A DNA stretch of 7,733 nt from Acidobacteriaceae bacterium (GTDB taxonomy: Bacteria > Acidobacteriota > Terriglobia > Terriglobales > Acidobacteriaceae), in the NCBI GenBank assembly GCA_030049955.1, contig JASIJX010000458.1:1-7733 (forward strand). Direction: 5' to 3'. The position numbers and the translations under genes were made by a program. The notes below the pieces were generated by a model. The model was not told the DNA's origin. It ran no database searches and saw nothing but the letters and a program-made list of their open reading frames with translations. Position 1 is the first letter of the stretch. Every line of letters begins with the position of its first letter. This document shows, piece after piece, positions 1 to 6,593 of this stretch.

Positions 1-242
1 TGCACAACTGCATGGCCGGCCACGGGCCGGACGCCGAGACATTCGAACGCGCCAGCACGGCGGAACTCACGCCGGTATATCTTGCGAATACGCTGGCCTT
101 CATGTTCGAGACGCAGCTGGTGGTGCGGCCCACGGCGTTCGCCATGAGTACGCGCATCCTGCAGCACGAGTATTTTGAGTGCTGGCAGGGATTGAAGAAG
201 CGGTTTGCACCGGAGGGAGTAGCGGAGAGCAGGAAAGGATGA
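1..242 (+). CDS. hmgA: Homogentisate 1,2-dioxygenase, C-terminal fragment
   Basis: This is the 3' end of a gene that begins before the window, read in the frame starting at base 3. Homogentisate dioxygenase is a cytosolic non-haem iron enzyme that opens the ring of homogentisate to maleylacetoacetate in tyrosine and phenylalanine breakdown. The visible 79 residues start at the family motif [16 protein letters not shown]. The histidine of its HGPD part corresponds, as I recall, to the last iron ligand (His371 in the human enzyme). NTLAFMFET and the closing [12 protein letters not shown] are also typical of the family C-terminus, so the gene ends at a normal place after a short tail. The TGA at 240-242 overlaps the ATG of the next gene (ATGA), and fahA of the same pathway follows. 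The iron ligands upstream of this fragment cannot be checked. Confidence 0.95.
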   Translation, partial: HNCMAGHGPDAETFERASTAELTPVYLANTLAFMFETQLVVRPTAFAMSTRILQHEYFECWQGLKKRFAPEGVAESRKG

Positions 243-1102
243 CGGCACTCGAAAGCCTGCTTGACGAGCTGATTGACTACGCTGGCCTGTATCCGCCGAC
301 CGCTCTCGATATGCACACGGCGGTGCGGAATTACCTGGAGTACAGCAACGGCGCCAACAGGCGCGCGCTGGGGCGATTTGTCATTGATCTCGCACGCTTC
401 CCTTATTTGTGGGATGCGGCGGGCGATTACGTGCGCAGCCTGCGGCTGAGTGTTCTTGCTGCGCCCGATGCGGATTGGAGCGAAGTGCACCGGCTTATCG
501 ACAAGGGATATGTAATCGAGTCGGTGGAGGTCAAGCCGGCCTCTCCAGAAGAGATTGGCGCAATTGCCGGACAGCTTCCCGCGGGACTCGCAGCTTACTT
601 CGAGGTTCCGTTCGGCGCATCGCCGAAGTGGTTTCACGCTATCGAAGCTTGTGGAGGGCGCGTCAAACTGCGCATGGGCGGTGTCGCCGCGGAAGCCTTT
701 CCCACGACGCAGGCTGTCGCAACCATGCTTGAAGAAATTGCCCGCCGCCGGCTGGTATTCAAAGCCACAGCCGGGCTGCATCACGCTGTGCGGGGGCGGC
801 ATTCGGTTGATGGTCGGATCGGGGTCGCGTCAGGCGGTTCTACCGCGGTCATGCACGGCTTTGTGAATCTTGCCTGCGCGGCGGCGCTGCTCCACTTTGG
901 CGCAGAAGCCGGTGACGCGCAGCAGGCGCTTGAAGAGGAGTGGCCGCGCTCCTGGCAGATGACGCCCGAGGCGCTGGCGTGGGGCGAGTATAGCTGGAAC
1001 GGCGATGAGCTTGGCGAAGTGCGGCGGCAGTTTTTCGTGAGCTTTGGTTCGTGCTCGTTCCAGGAGCCGATGGAGGAGCTGGAGGCAATGGGATGGCTCT
1101 GA
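239..1102 (+). CDS. Conserved protein of unknown function between hmgA and fahA
   Basis: This is a 287-residue protein that I cannot assign to a characterised family. I recall similar unnamed proteins in several bacterial phyla sharing the segments [12 protein letters not shown] (residues 14-25), FEVP (121-124), KLRMGG (143-148), [12 protein letters not shown] (174-185) and MHGFVN (205-210). Short hydrophobic strand-like segments recur (47-51, 69-73, 93-99, 118-124, 141-146, 172-177), mostly alternating with helix-like stretches. This suggests an alpha/beta barrel, with Lys143, Lys175, His181 and His182 at strand ends as candidate functional residues. It has no signal peptide or membrane segment, so it is probably cytosolic. 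I chose ATG 239 because it overlaps the hmgA stop as ATGA and has GGAGAG at 224-229 nine bases upstream; an in-frame ATG at 179 lies deep inside hmgA. Its 3' end overlaps fahA by 10 bases. This tight packing implies a role in, or tied to, homogentisate catabolism, but the function is unknown. Confidence 0.88.
   Translation: MTALESLLDELIDYAGLYPPTALDMHTAVRNYLEYSNGANRRALGRFVIDLARFPYLWDAAGDYVRSLRLSVLAAPDADWSEVHRLIDKGYVIESVEVKPASPEEIGAIAGQLPAGLAAYFEVPFGASPKWFHAIEACGGRVKLRMGGVAAEAFPTTQAVATMLEEIARRRLVFKATAGLHHAVRGRHSVDGRIGVASGGSTAVMHGFVNLACAAALLHFGAEAGDAQQALEEEWPRSWQMTPEALAWGEYSWNGDELGEVRRQFFVSFGSCSFQEPMEELEAMGWL
1081..1085 (+). promoter_or_regulatory. Ribosome binding site deciding the fahA start
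   Basis: GGAGG lies seven bases before the ATG at 1093, inside the last codons of the preceding gene. It favours ATG 1093 over the in-frame ATG at 1051, which would add 14 glycine-rich residues encoded inside the upstream gene. Confidence 0.65.
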
Positions 1103-2415
1103 GATCATCGGTTGGATCCACGCTCAAATCCTGGCTTGCCTCAGCCAATCAGCCAGACACAGACTTTCCGCTCGACAATCTGCCGTATGGCGTCTTTCGA
1201 GAAGCCGGCAGGACGCGCATTGGCGTGGCTATCGGCGACCGGATTCTCGATCTGCGCGGTTGCGCCGAGCGCGGATTGCTGGACGGCCTAGGCATCGAGG
1301 TTGTGGAAGCCTGCTGCGCGGAGCGGCTGAACACGCTGATGGCTCTCGGGCGCGACGCGTGGCGCGCGCTGCGGCGCGAGATTAGCGCGCTGCTTGATGA
1401 CTCGGCCGATGAGGCCACGCGCCAGCGTATCGAAACGCTGCTTGTGCCCATGCGCGATGCAGAGATGCAGTTGCCGGCGGCAATCGGCGACTACACGGAC
1501 TTCTATGCATCGATCCACCACGCTACGCGTGTGGGCAGGCGCTTCCGGCCGGACAATCCGCTGCTGCCTAACTACAAATATGTGCCGATTGGTTATCACG
1601 GGAGGGCTTCGTCGATTGTGGTAAGCGGGACGGAGATTCGCCGACCTTGCGGGCAGACGAAACCGGCTTCGGCTGCGGTGCCGGTTTTCGGACCGTCACA
1701 GTCGCTTGATTACGAGCTGGAAGTTGGCATATTGATCGGGCCTGGAAATGTGCAGGGACAACCGATTCCGATTGCCGAGTCGGACCAGCACATTTTTGGC
1801 CTTTGCCTGGTGAACGACTGGTCAGCGCGCGACATTCAGGCGTGGGAGTATCAGCCGCTGGGGCCATTCCTCGCGAAGAATTTCGCGACTACGATTTCGC
1901 CGTGGATCGTGCCGATGGAGGCGCTGGAGCCTTATCGCGTGGCTCAGACGCCGCGGACGGCGGGTGATCCCGCACTGCTTGCTTACCTGTCTAAAGAGGA
2001 GCCAACGGCGTTCGACATTGCGCTCGAAGTCTGGATCGATTCGGCACGCATGCGGGCTGCAGGGCAGGCGCCTATGCTCGCGAGCCGCGGGAATCTACGC
2101 GATCTTTATTGGACAATTGACCAACTCGTCGCGCATCATGCGAGCAATGGCTGCAATCTGCTGCCGGGCGATCTGCTGGCTACGGGGACTGTTTCCGGTG
2201 CGGAGGCGGGATCGGAGGGATGCCTGCTCGAGAAGCTGAATCTCAACAAGGTTCGTGACGGAGAAGCCTTGCAGTTGCCGAACGGCGAAACGCGGCGCTT
2301 CCTTGAGAATGGCGACCGCGTGATTCTGCGCGGATACGCGGCGCGAGAGGGATTGCGGCGGATCGGATTTGGGGAGTGCGTGGGAATGGTTGTTAGTGAG
2401 TCAGCGGGGCGATGA
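1093..2415 (+). CDS. fahA: Fumarylacetoacetase
   Basis: Fumarylacetoacetase hydrolyses fumarylacetoacetate to fumarate and acetoacetate, the last step of the homogentisate pathway, in the cytosol. The 440-residue length is normal for the full two-domain enzyme: an N-terminal SH3-like domain to about residue 125, then the FAH catalytic domain. Catalytic and metal residues known from mouse FAH can be matched: Asp136 (D126), His143 (H133, catalytic base) in DYTDFYASIHHATRVG, Glu208 and Glu210 (E199, E201) in DYELE, Asp242, Arg246, Gln249 and Lys262 (D233, R237, Q240, K253) in NDWSARDIQAWEY and the following loop, and Glu371 (E364) in GTVSGAE. All are intact, so the enzyme should be active. It follows the unknown gene with a 10-base overlap and precedes the carboxyltransferase gene by 25 bases. 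Fumarate can enter the TCA cycle, and acetoacetate would be passed to ScoAB. Confidence 0.97.
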   Translation: MALRSSVGSTLKSWLASANQPDTDFPLDNLPYGVFREAGRTRIGVAIGDRILDLRGCAERGLLDGLGIEVVEACCAERLNTLMALGRDAWRALRREISALLDDSADEATRQRIETLLVPMRDAEMQLPAAIGDYTDFYASIHHATRVGRRFRPDNPLLPNYKYVPIGYHGRASSIVVSGTEIRRPCGQTKPASAAVPVFGPSQSLDYELEVGILIGPGNVQGQPIPIAESDQHIFGLCLVNDWSARDIQAWEYQPLGPFLAKNFATTISPWIVPMEALEPYRVAQTPRTAGDPALLAYLSKEEPTAFDIALEVWIDSARMRAAGQAPMLASRGNLRDLYWTIDQLVAHHASNGCNLLPGDLLATGTVSGAEAGSEGCLLEKLNLNKVRDGEALQLPNGETRRFLENGDRVILRGYAAREGLRRIGFGECVGMVVSESAGR

Positions 2416-2440
2416 GCGGATTCGGGGACGGGATGGGGTG

Positions 2441-4168
2441 ATGACGGAAACTCTGAAGCTGGACAACGAGGTGGGGACGGCCGTAGAGAATGATGCGCCG
2501 CGCGCGAGCGCCAATCGCGAGGCGCTGCTAAAGCTGATGGCGGAACTGCGCGACCAGGAGCGCGTGATTCGCGAGGGCGGCGGCGCGAAAGCTGCCGAAG
2601 CGCAGCGCGCCAAGGGCCGGCTTACCGTGCGCGAGCGGATCAAGGCGCTTCTCGATGAAGGCACTGAGCTGTTTGAGCTCGGGCTGTGGGCGGCATACGA
2701 AATGTACGCGGAATACGGCGGTGCGCCGGGCGCGGGCGTAGTCACCGGCCTCGGACGCGTGAGCGGGCGGCTGTGCATGATCGTTGCCAATGACGCGACG
2801 GTGAAGGCGGGCGCATTTTTCCCAATGACGGCCAAGAAAGTGTTGCGCGCGCAGATCATCGCGATGGAGAACCGGATTCCTACGCTGTACCTGGTGGACT
2901 CGGCCGGTGTTTTTCTGCCGCTGCAGGAGGATGTTTTTCCCGACACGGACGACTTTGGGCGCATCTTTCGCAACAACGCGGTGATGAGTGCGATGGGCAT
3001 TCCGCAGATCACGGCCATCATGGGCATGTGCGTGGCGGGCGGCGCGTATCTTCCGGTGATGACGGACACTGTACTGATGACTGAAGGGTCGGGACTGTTT
3101 CTTGCCGGGCCGTCGCTGGTGCAGGCAGCCATCGGACAGAAGACCGATGCGGAAGAACTGGGCGGCGCGGCGATGCATGCCGAAATTTCCGGCACGGTGG
3201 ACTTCAAGGAGCCGAATGATGATTTGTGTCTGGCGCGGCTGCGGGCGCTGGTGGAGAAGATTGGTGAGCGAAGCACACCGTCTGGCGAGGTCTTCCGCAG
3301 GCGCGAATTCGATGCTGAGCGCGATGCACCGCGATTTGCCGCTGAGGATATCTACGGGCTGATGAATCCGGCTCCCGGCGCGACCAACGTCTACGACATG
3401 CGCGAAGTGATTGCGCGCATTGTGGACCGCAGCGAGTTCGATGAGTACAAGCGGGAGTTTGGCCGCACCGTTATTTGTGGCTACGCATGGATTGGCGGCC
3501 GCGCGGTCGGCATCGTGGCCAATGAGAAGACCAATCAGCGCGACACGGTGGCAATAGGGCCGAATGCGGGCGCAATGAAGATTGAAGTTGGCGGCGTGAT
3601 TTATACCGAGGGTGCGCAGAAGGCAGCGCGCTTCATCATGGATTGCAACCAGAATTTGGTGCCGTTGATTTTTCTGCACGATGTGAACGGTTTCATGGTC
3701 GGCAAGGATGCGGAGTGGTCGGGGATTATCCGCGCCGGCGCGAAGATGGTTTCGGCGGTGAGCACGAGCGTGGTGCCGAAGATCGCGGTAATCGTCGGCG
3801 GCAGTTTTGGCGCAGGACATTACGCAATGTGCGGCAAGGCTTACGACCCGCGGTTCCTGTTTGCGTGGCCTACGGCGCGGTATGCGGTGATGAGCGGCGC
3901 TTCGGCGGCGGCAACACTGGCCGAGGTGCGCGCACGGCAACTGGAGCGCAACGGGAAAAAGCTCTCGGAAGCAGAAAAAGCTGCGATCCATGAGGAGATT
4001 CGCGCCAGCTATGACGCGCAGGCCGATCCGCGCTACGGGGCAGCGAGACTGTGGATCGATGCGATTATTGACCCGGCAAAGACGCGCGAAGTGTTGATGG
4101 AAGCGCTGGAAGCGTGTGCTCTCAATCCGGATGTGCCGCGATTTAATCCGGGAGTATTGCAGACGTAA
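2441..4168 (+). CDS. mccB: Acyl-CoA carboxylase carboxyltransferase subunit, methylcrotonyl-CoA carboxylase beta-like
   Basis: This 575-residue protein belongs to the biotin-dependent carboxyltransferase family, two crotonase-fold halves that move CO2 from carboxybiotin to an acyl-CoA. The N-half shows FFPMTAKKVLRAQ (127-138), YLVDSAGVFLP (150-160), DVFPDTDDFGRIF (164-176) and MGMCVAGGAYLPVM (194-207). The C-half shows NGFMVGKDAEWSGI (416-429), GAKMVSAV (433-440) and GGSFGAGHYAMCGKAYDPRFLFAWP (453-477). These resemble the methylcrotonyl-CoA carboxylase beta subunit more than the propionyl- or acetyl-CoA type, and the neighbours fit leucine breakdown (3-methylcrotonyl-CoA to 3-methylglutaconyl-CoA). 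Some positions deviate: VMSGASAA at 483-490 stands where I recall VMGGEQAA in typical beta subunits, so the substrate is not certain. No biotin carboxylase/carrier subunit is present in the window. ATG 2441 was chosen because the in-frame ATG at 2369 lies within fahA; the upstream GGGATGGGGTG is not a classical ribosome binding site. Confidence 0.82.
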   Translation: MTETLKLDNEVGTAVENDAPRASANREALLKLMAELRDQERVIREGGGAKAAEAQRAKGRLTVRERIKALLDEGTELFELGLWAAYEMYAEYGGAPGAGVVTGLGRVSGRLCMIVANDATVKAGAFFPMTAKKVLRAQIIAMENRIPTLYLVDSAGVFLPLQEDVFPDTDDFGRIFRNNAVMSAMGIPQITAIMGMCVAGGAYLPVMTDTVLMTEGSGLFLAGPSLVQAAIGQKTDAEELGGAAMHAEISGTVDFKEPNDDLCLARLRALVEKIGERSTPSGEVFRRREFDAERDAPRFAAEDIYGLMNPAPGATNVYDMREVIARIVDRSEFDEYKREFGRTVICGYAWIGGRAVGIVANEKTNQRDTVAIGPNAGAMKIEVGGVIYTEGAQKAARFIMDCNQNLVPLIFLHDVNGFMVGKDAEWSGIIRAGAKMVSAVSTSVVPKIAVIVGGSFGAGHYAMCGKAYDPRFLFAWPTARYAVMSGASAAATLAEVRARQLERNGKKLSEAEKAAIHEEIRASYDAQADPRYGAARLWIDAIIDPAKTREVLMEALEACALNPDVPRFNPGVLQT

Positions 4169-4170
4169 AA

Positions 4171-4201
4171 AACAGGGAACAAGGGACCGAGGGATCGAGG
4201 G
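4171..4201 (+). repeat. Short tandem G-rich repeat (about 8-base units)
   Basis: The 114-base gap between the carboxyltransferase and the acyl-CoA dehydrogenase begins with imperfect tandem units: AACAGGG, AACAAGGG, ACCGAGGG and ATCGAGGG, each ending in AGGG, right after the stop codon. The rest of the gap (4202-4282) is purine-rich in places and shows no clear promoter or terminator. The function of the units is unknown; they may be slippage-derived filler. Confidence 0.6.
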
Positions 4202-4273
4202 AAAAGAAAGTTCTCGGCGAGGCATCCGGGCATCTTATTTGAGGGAGAAGAAAAGAGTAACGATTTTCTGGTT

Positions 4274-4278
4274 AGGAG
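4274..4278 (+). promoter_or_regulatory. Ribosome binding site for the acyl-CoA dehydrogenase
   Basis: AGGAG lies four bases before ATG 4283. The spacing is short, but it favours this start over the in-frame ATG at 4295, which would leave a 16-base spacer. Confidence 0.5.
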
Positions 4279-4282
4279 CCTT

Positions 4283-5473
4283 ATGGAAGCCGAGATGGAG
4301 CAGCAAGAGAGCTTGTATCCGTTTGTGCTAACCGAGGAGCAGGAGGCTTTGCGGCGCGAGATTCATGCGTTTGCTGCGCGCGAAATTGCGCCCAATGTGA
4401 TGAAGTGGGACGAGGCCGGTGAGTTTCCGCTGGCGGTTGTCAAAGAGCTCGGCAGGATGGGACTGCTCGGCATCATCTTTCCGCCGGAGTTGAACGGCGC
4501 GGGACTCGGTTATGTGGATTACGTGCTGGCTATCGAGGAGTTGTCGGCAGTGGACGGTTCGCTGGGAATTACGGTAGCGGCGCACAATTCGCTGGGGACG
4601 AATCATATTTTTGTTGCCGGTAATGAAGCGCAGCGGCGCAAGTACATTCCGCTGCTGGCGAGCGGCGAGTGGCTGGCGGCGTGGGGGCTCACTGAACCGG
4701 GTTCGGGCTCGGACGCGAGCAATGCGCGGACAACGGCGGTGAAAAAAGGCGATCGCTACGTGCTCAATGGCAATAAGACCTTCATCACCAATGGCCACTA
4801 TGCCGATGTGGCGGTGGTGATTGCCGTTACCGACAGGAGCAAGGGCACGCATGGACTGTCGGCGTTCGTTGTGGAGAAAGGGACGAAAGGTTTTCGGCCG
4901 GGCAAGAAGGAGAACAAACTGGGGTTGCGCGCCAGCGACACCAGCGAGCTGATCTTCGAGGACTGCGAAATCCCCGAAGAGAACTTGCTGGGCAAGGAGG
5001 GCGAGGGATTTATCGACGCCATGCGCGTGCTCGACGGCGGCCGGATCTCGATTGCTGCGCTGGCGCTGGGTATTGCGCGCGGTGCTCTCGATGCTGCGCT
5101 CAAATATGTAAAAGAGCGCCGGCAGTTCGGCAAGGCCATCGCGGAATTTCAGGGCATCCAGTGGAAGCTGGCCGATATGGCGACGGAACTGGATGCTGCG
5201 CGACTGCTGACGCAGCGGGCTGCAGTGCTTAAGGATGCAGGGCGCAAGGTGACGCGCGAGTCGTCGATGGCGAAGCTTTTTGCCAGCGAAGCAGCCGTGC
5301 GCATCTGCGATGAGGCTGTGCAATTATTCGGCGGTTACGGCTTCATCAAGGATTATCCTGCAGAGAAGTACTACCGCGACGTGAAGCTGTGCACGATTGG
5401 CGAGGGGACGAGCGAGATCCAGCGCATGGTGATTGCGAGGGAGATCCTGAAGGTATATCCATCGCGCGGGTGA
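4283..5473 (+). CDS. Short/branched-chain acyl-CoA dehydrogenase
   Basis: This 396-residue flavoprotein dehydrogenates an acyl-CoA at the alpha-beta carbons and passes electrons to electron-transfer flavoprotein. The length and domain order are standard: an N-terminal helical domain (about 15-130), a middle beta domain with [12 protein letters not shown] (134-145) and FITNG (167-171), and a C-terminal helical domain with RRQFGKAI (279-286), QLFGGYGF (347-354) and YRDVK (364-368). The catalytic base is Glu374 in [10 protein letters not shown], the position used by butyryl-CoA and short/branched-chain dehydrogenases. In human isovaleryl-CoA dehydrogenase, as I recall, this position is Ala and the base is Glu254 in LDLERL. 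Here the matching residue is Gly253 in LDGGRI. The position in a leucine-type cluster suggests isovaleryl-CoA or 2-methylbutyryl-CoA as substrate, but the active site does not have the canonical isovaleryl-CoA dehydrogenase pattern. A butyryl-CoA-type role remains possible. Confidence 0.93.
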   Translation: MEAEMEQQESLYPFVLTEEQEALRREIHAFAAREIAPNVMKWDEAGEFPLAVVKELGRMGLLGIIFPPELNGAGLGYVDYVLAIEELSAVDGSLGITVAAHNSLGTNHIFVAGNEAQRRKYIPLLASGEWLAAWGLTEPGSGSDASNARTTAVKKGDRYVLNGNKTFITNGHYADVAVVIAVTDRSKGTHGLSAFVVEKGTKGFRPGKKENKLGLRASDTSELIFEDCEIPEENLLGKEGEGFIDAMRVLDGGRISIAALALGIARGALDAALKYVKERRQFGKAIAEFQGIQWKLADMATELDAARLLTQRAAVLKDAGRKVTRESSMAKLFASEAAVRICDEAVQLFGGYGFIKDYPAEKYYRDVKLCTIGEGTSEIQRMVIAREILKVYPSRG

Positions 5474-5477
5474 TGCA

Positions 5478-5512
5478 AGCTTCCAGCTGCCAGCTCCTAG
5501 CTCCTAGCTTTT
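5478..5512 (+). repeat. Tandem heptamer repeat, five AGCT-led units
   Basis: Five contiguous 7-base units begin four bases after the acyl-CoA dehydrogenase stop: AGCTTCC, AGCTGCC, AGCTCCT, AGCTCCT, AGCTTTT. The AGCT core recurs exactly every seven bases. This is neither coding nor CRISPR-like. Such arrays are prone to copy-number change by slippage; no function is evident. Confidence 0.75.
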
Positions 5513-5551
5513 CCTGCTAAGTTAGAGAACACTGGTTCTCAGATAGGCAGG
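5513..5551. promoter_or_regulatory. Nested inverted repeat in the leader of the HMG-CoA lyase gene (possible operator or hairpin)
   Basis: GAGAAC (5525-5530) and GTTCTC (5535-5540) form a perfect dyad around ACTG. CCTGC (5513-5517) and GCAGG (5547-5551) form an outer pair at near-equal distance on both sides. The core GAAC-N4-GTTC is the shape of a dimeric repressor site and resembles the Gram-positive LexA box, but it lacks the flanking C/G of that consensus. It ends 25 bases before ATG 5577. No T-run follows, so a terminator is unlikely. The regulatory role is inferred only. Confidence 0.35.
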
Positions 5552-5576
5552 AAGCGAATAACTAGACGCTGCATTT

Positions 5577-6473
5577 ATGGGCGACCCGGTCAAAATCATC
5601 GAGTGTCCGCGCGACGCCTGGCAGGGATTGCCGGGCGTGATTCCCACTTCCATCAAAGTGAATTACCTGCGCAGGCTCATCGATGCGGGGTTCACACACA
5701 TTGATGCGGTGAGCTTTGTTTCTCCTTCGGCGGTGCCGCAGATGGCGGACTCCGAGCGCGTGCTTGAGCTGCTTAAGCCGCCGGAGCACGTGGAGATTAT
5801 CGGCATTGTGGTGAATGCCCAGGGCGCGGAGCGTGCTATTGCCACGGGGGCGGTGCGCACACTGGGATTTCCGTACTCCATCTCGCCGGAGTTTCTGCGA
5901 CGTAATCAGCACCAGACGCAGGAAGAAGCGCTCGGCGCGCTCAAGACGATTGCTGCTCGCGCGAGTGAGGCAGGACGGAACACAGTTGCATATATATCGA
6001 TGGCCTTTGGGAATCCGTATGGCGATGCGTGGAGCGAGGGCACGGTTGTCGAGGCTTGCGGACGGCTTATCGATGCAGGCATACGGCAGATTTCGCTGGC
6101 CGATACCGTTGGACTGGCCGAGCCAGAGCGGATTGCGGCGACAGTTGACGCGGCGATTGAGGGCCGGCGCGGCGCGGAGATTGGCGTACACTTGCACGCG
6201 CGCTGCGAAGGCGCCCCGGCGCGCGTGCGCGCGGCGTTCGGCGCAGGCTGCCGGCGCTTTGACGCGGCCATTGGCGGTTTGGGCGGCTGCCCGTTTGCGC
6301 AGGATGATCTGGTGGGCAATCTGCCGACGGAGATTCTTGTGGAGACGCTGCGGGAGTGCGGTGCGGAGCTGCCGGAAATTAAACCTCTCGAAGAATTGGT
6401 CATGGTGAGTAAAGGGATTGCAAACGGAAGTGGTGTGGGAACGCAGATCGTGGAAAGATCCATGGGTAGTTAA
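5577..6473 (+). CDS. Hydroxymethylglutaryl-CoA lyase, divergent subfamily
   Basis: This 298-residue TIM-barrel lyase of the HMGL-like family (called LiuE, MvaB or YngG elsewhere) would cleave HMG-CoA to acetyl-CoA and acetoacetate, the end of leucine breakdown. Conserved positions against human HMG-CoA lyase are Arg12-Asp13 in ECPRDAWQ (R41-D42), Asp176 in SLADT (D204), His205 and His207 in VHLH (H233, H235), Cys238 in GGLGGCPFA (catalytic loop C266) and Asn248 (N275). Differences are Asp43 in place of Glu72 (IDAVSFVSP), AWQ for GLQ after PRD, and ARCE where the human enzyme has DTYG after the metal-binding histidines. I recall the same variant pattern in Bacteroidetes proteins annotated as HMG-CoA lyase, including GFPYSIS-, YISMAFGNPYGD- and GCRRFD-like segments, so this looks like an established subfamily. 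ATG 5577 is the only in-frame ATG after a TAA at 5559-5561. The nearest purine-rich run (AGGAAG) is about 22 bases upstream, so the ribosome binding site is weak. Confidence 0.88.
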   Translation: MGDPVKIIECPRDAWQGLPGVIPTSIKVNYLRRLIDAGFTHIDAVSFVSPSAVPQMADSERVLELLKPPEHVEIIGIVVNAQGAERAIATGAVRTLGFPYSISPEFLRRNQHQTQEEALGALKTIAARASEAGRNTVAYISMAFGNPYGDAWSEGTVVEACGRLIDAGIRQISLADTVGLAEPERIAATVDAAIEGRRGAEIGVHLHARCEGAPARVRAAFGAGCRRFDAAIGGLGGCPFAQDDLVGNLPTEILVETLRECGAELPEIKPLEELVMVSKGIANGSGVGTQIVERSMGS

Positions 6474-6486
6474 GAAGCATCCCTCG

Positions 6487-6542
6487 GCGGCTAAAGCTGC
6501 GCTCGATTTTCATGCAGTTTATGGCACGACTGAAGTCGTGCC
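6487..6542. repeat. Double-hairpin intergenic repeat
   Basis: Two hairpins lie in series between the lyase and the hydratase. The first is GCGGCT-AA-AGCTGC (6487-6500, one G-T pair). The second is a perfect 9-base stem, GGCACGACT-GA-AGTCGTGCC (6523-6542), followed by TTTCAAAA. Both share the core CT-RA-AG. From memory, near-identical paired units occur many times between genes in acidobacterial genomes, so this is probably a dispersed palindromic (REP-like) element. The second hairpin lacks a real T-tract but could still slow polymerase or protect mRNA. The ATG at 6512 falls between its two hairpins. Confidence 0.7.
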
Positions 6543-6593
6543 TTTCAAAAACAGGAGCTTGTTCAGAGCTACACGCGAATTCGCTGTATTGGC

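Noticed and set aside
2401..3276. Ser/Ala/Pro-rich open frame of 291 codons on the minus strand
   Set aside because: It has a serine-rich shadow composition, lies opposite the carboxyltransferase gene and the end of fahA, and shows no motif.
2528..4225. Long open frame of 565 codons on the minus strand opposite the carboxyltransferase gene
   Set aside because: It is rich in His, Arg and Ala, shows no family motifs, and mirrors a gene with strong conserved motifs on the + strand. Long antisense frames are expected in GC-rich coding DNA.
4116..4331. Small open frame bridging the gap between the carboxyltransferase and the dehydrogenase
   Set aside because: It overlaps both genes, its codons include the tandem repeat, and its product is Arg/Lys-rich with no recognisable feature.
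4328..5323. Open frame of 331 codons on the minus strand opposite the acyl-CoA dehydrogenase
   Set aside because: It has the same low-information His/Arg/Gln-rich composition, no recognisable domain, and lies wholly within a well-supported + strand gene.
4283..5473. Naming the dehydrogenase as isovaleryl-CoA dehydrogenase
   Set aside because: The context fits, but the catalytic glutamate is in the short-chain position and the IVD-specific glutamate is Gly253, so a general short/branched-chain label is safer.
5478..5512. CRISPR-like array
   Set aside because: Units are only 7 bases, contiguous, without spacers and without cas genes nearby.
5525..5540. SOS (LexA) box
   Set aside because: The GAAC-N4-GTTC core matches the general shape, but the flanks deviate and a catabolic gene is an unlikely SOS target, so I kept it only as an unspecified dyad.
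6523..6551. Rho-independent terminator after the HMG-CoA lyase gene
   Set aside because: The stem is perfect, but it is followed by TTTCAAAA rather than a T-tract and belongs to a repeat-like double hairpin. A terminator role is not supported.
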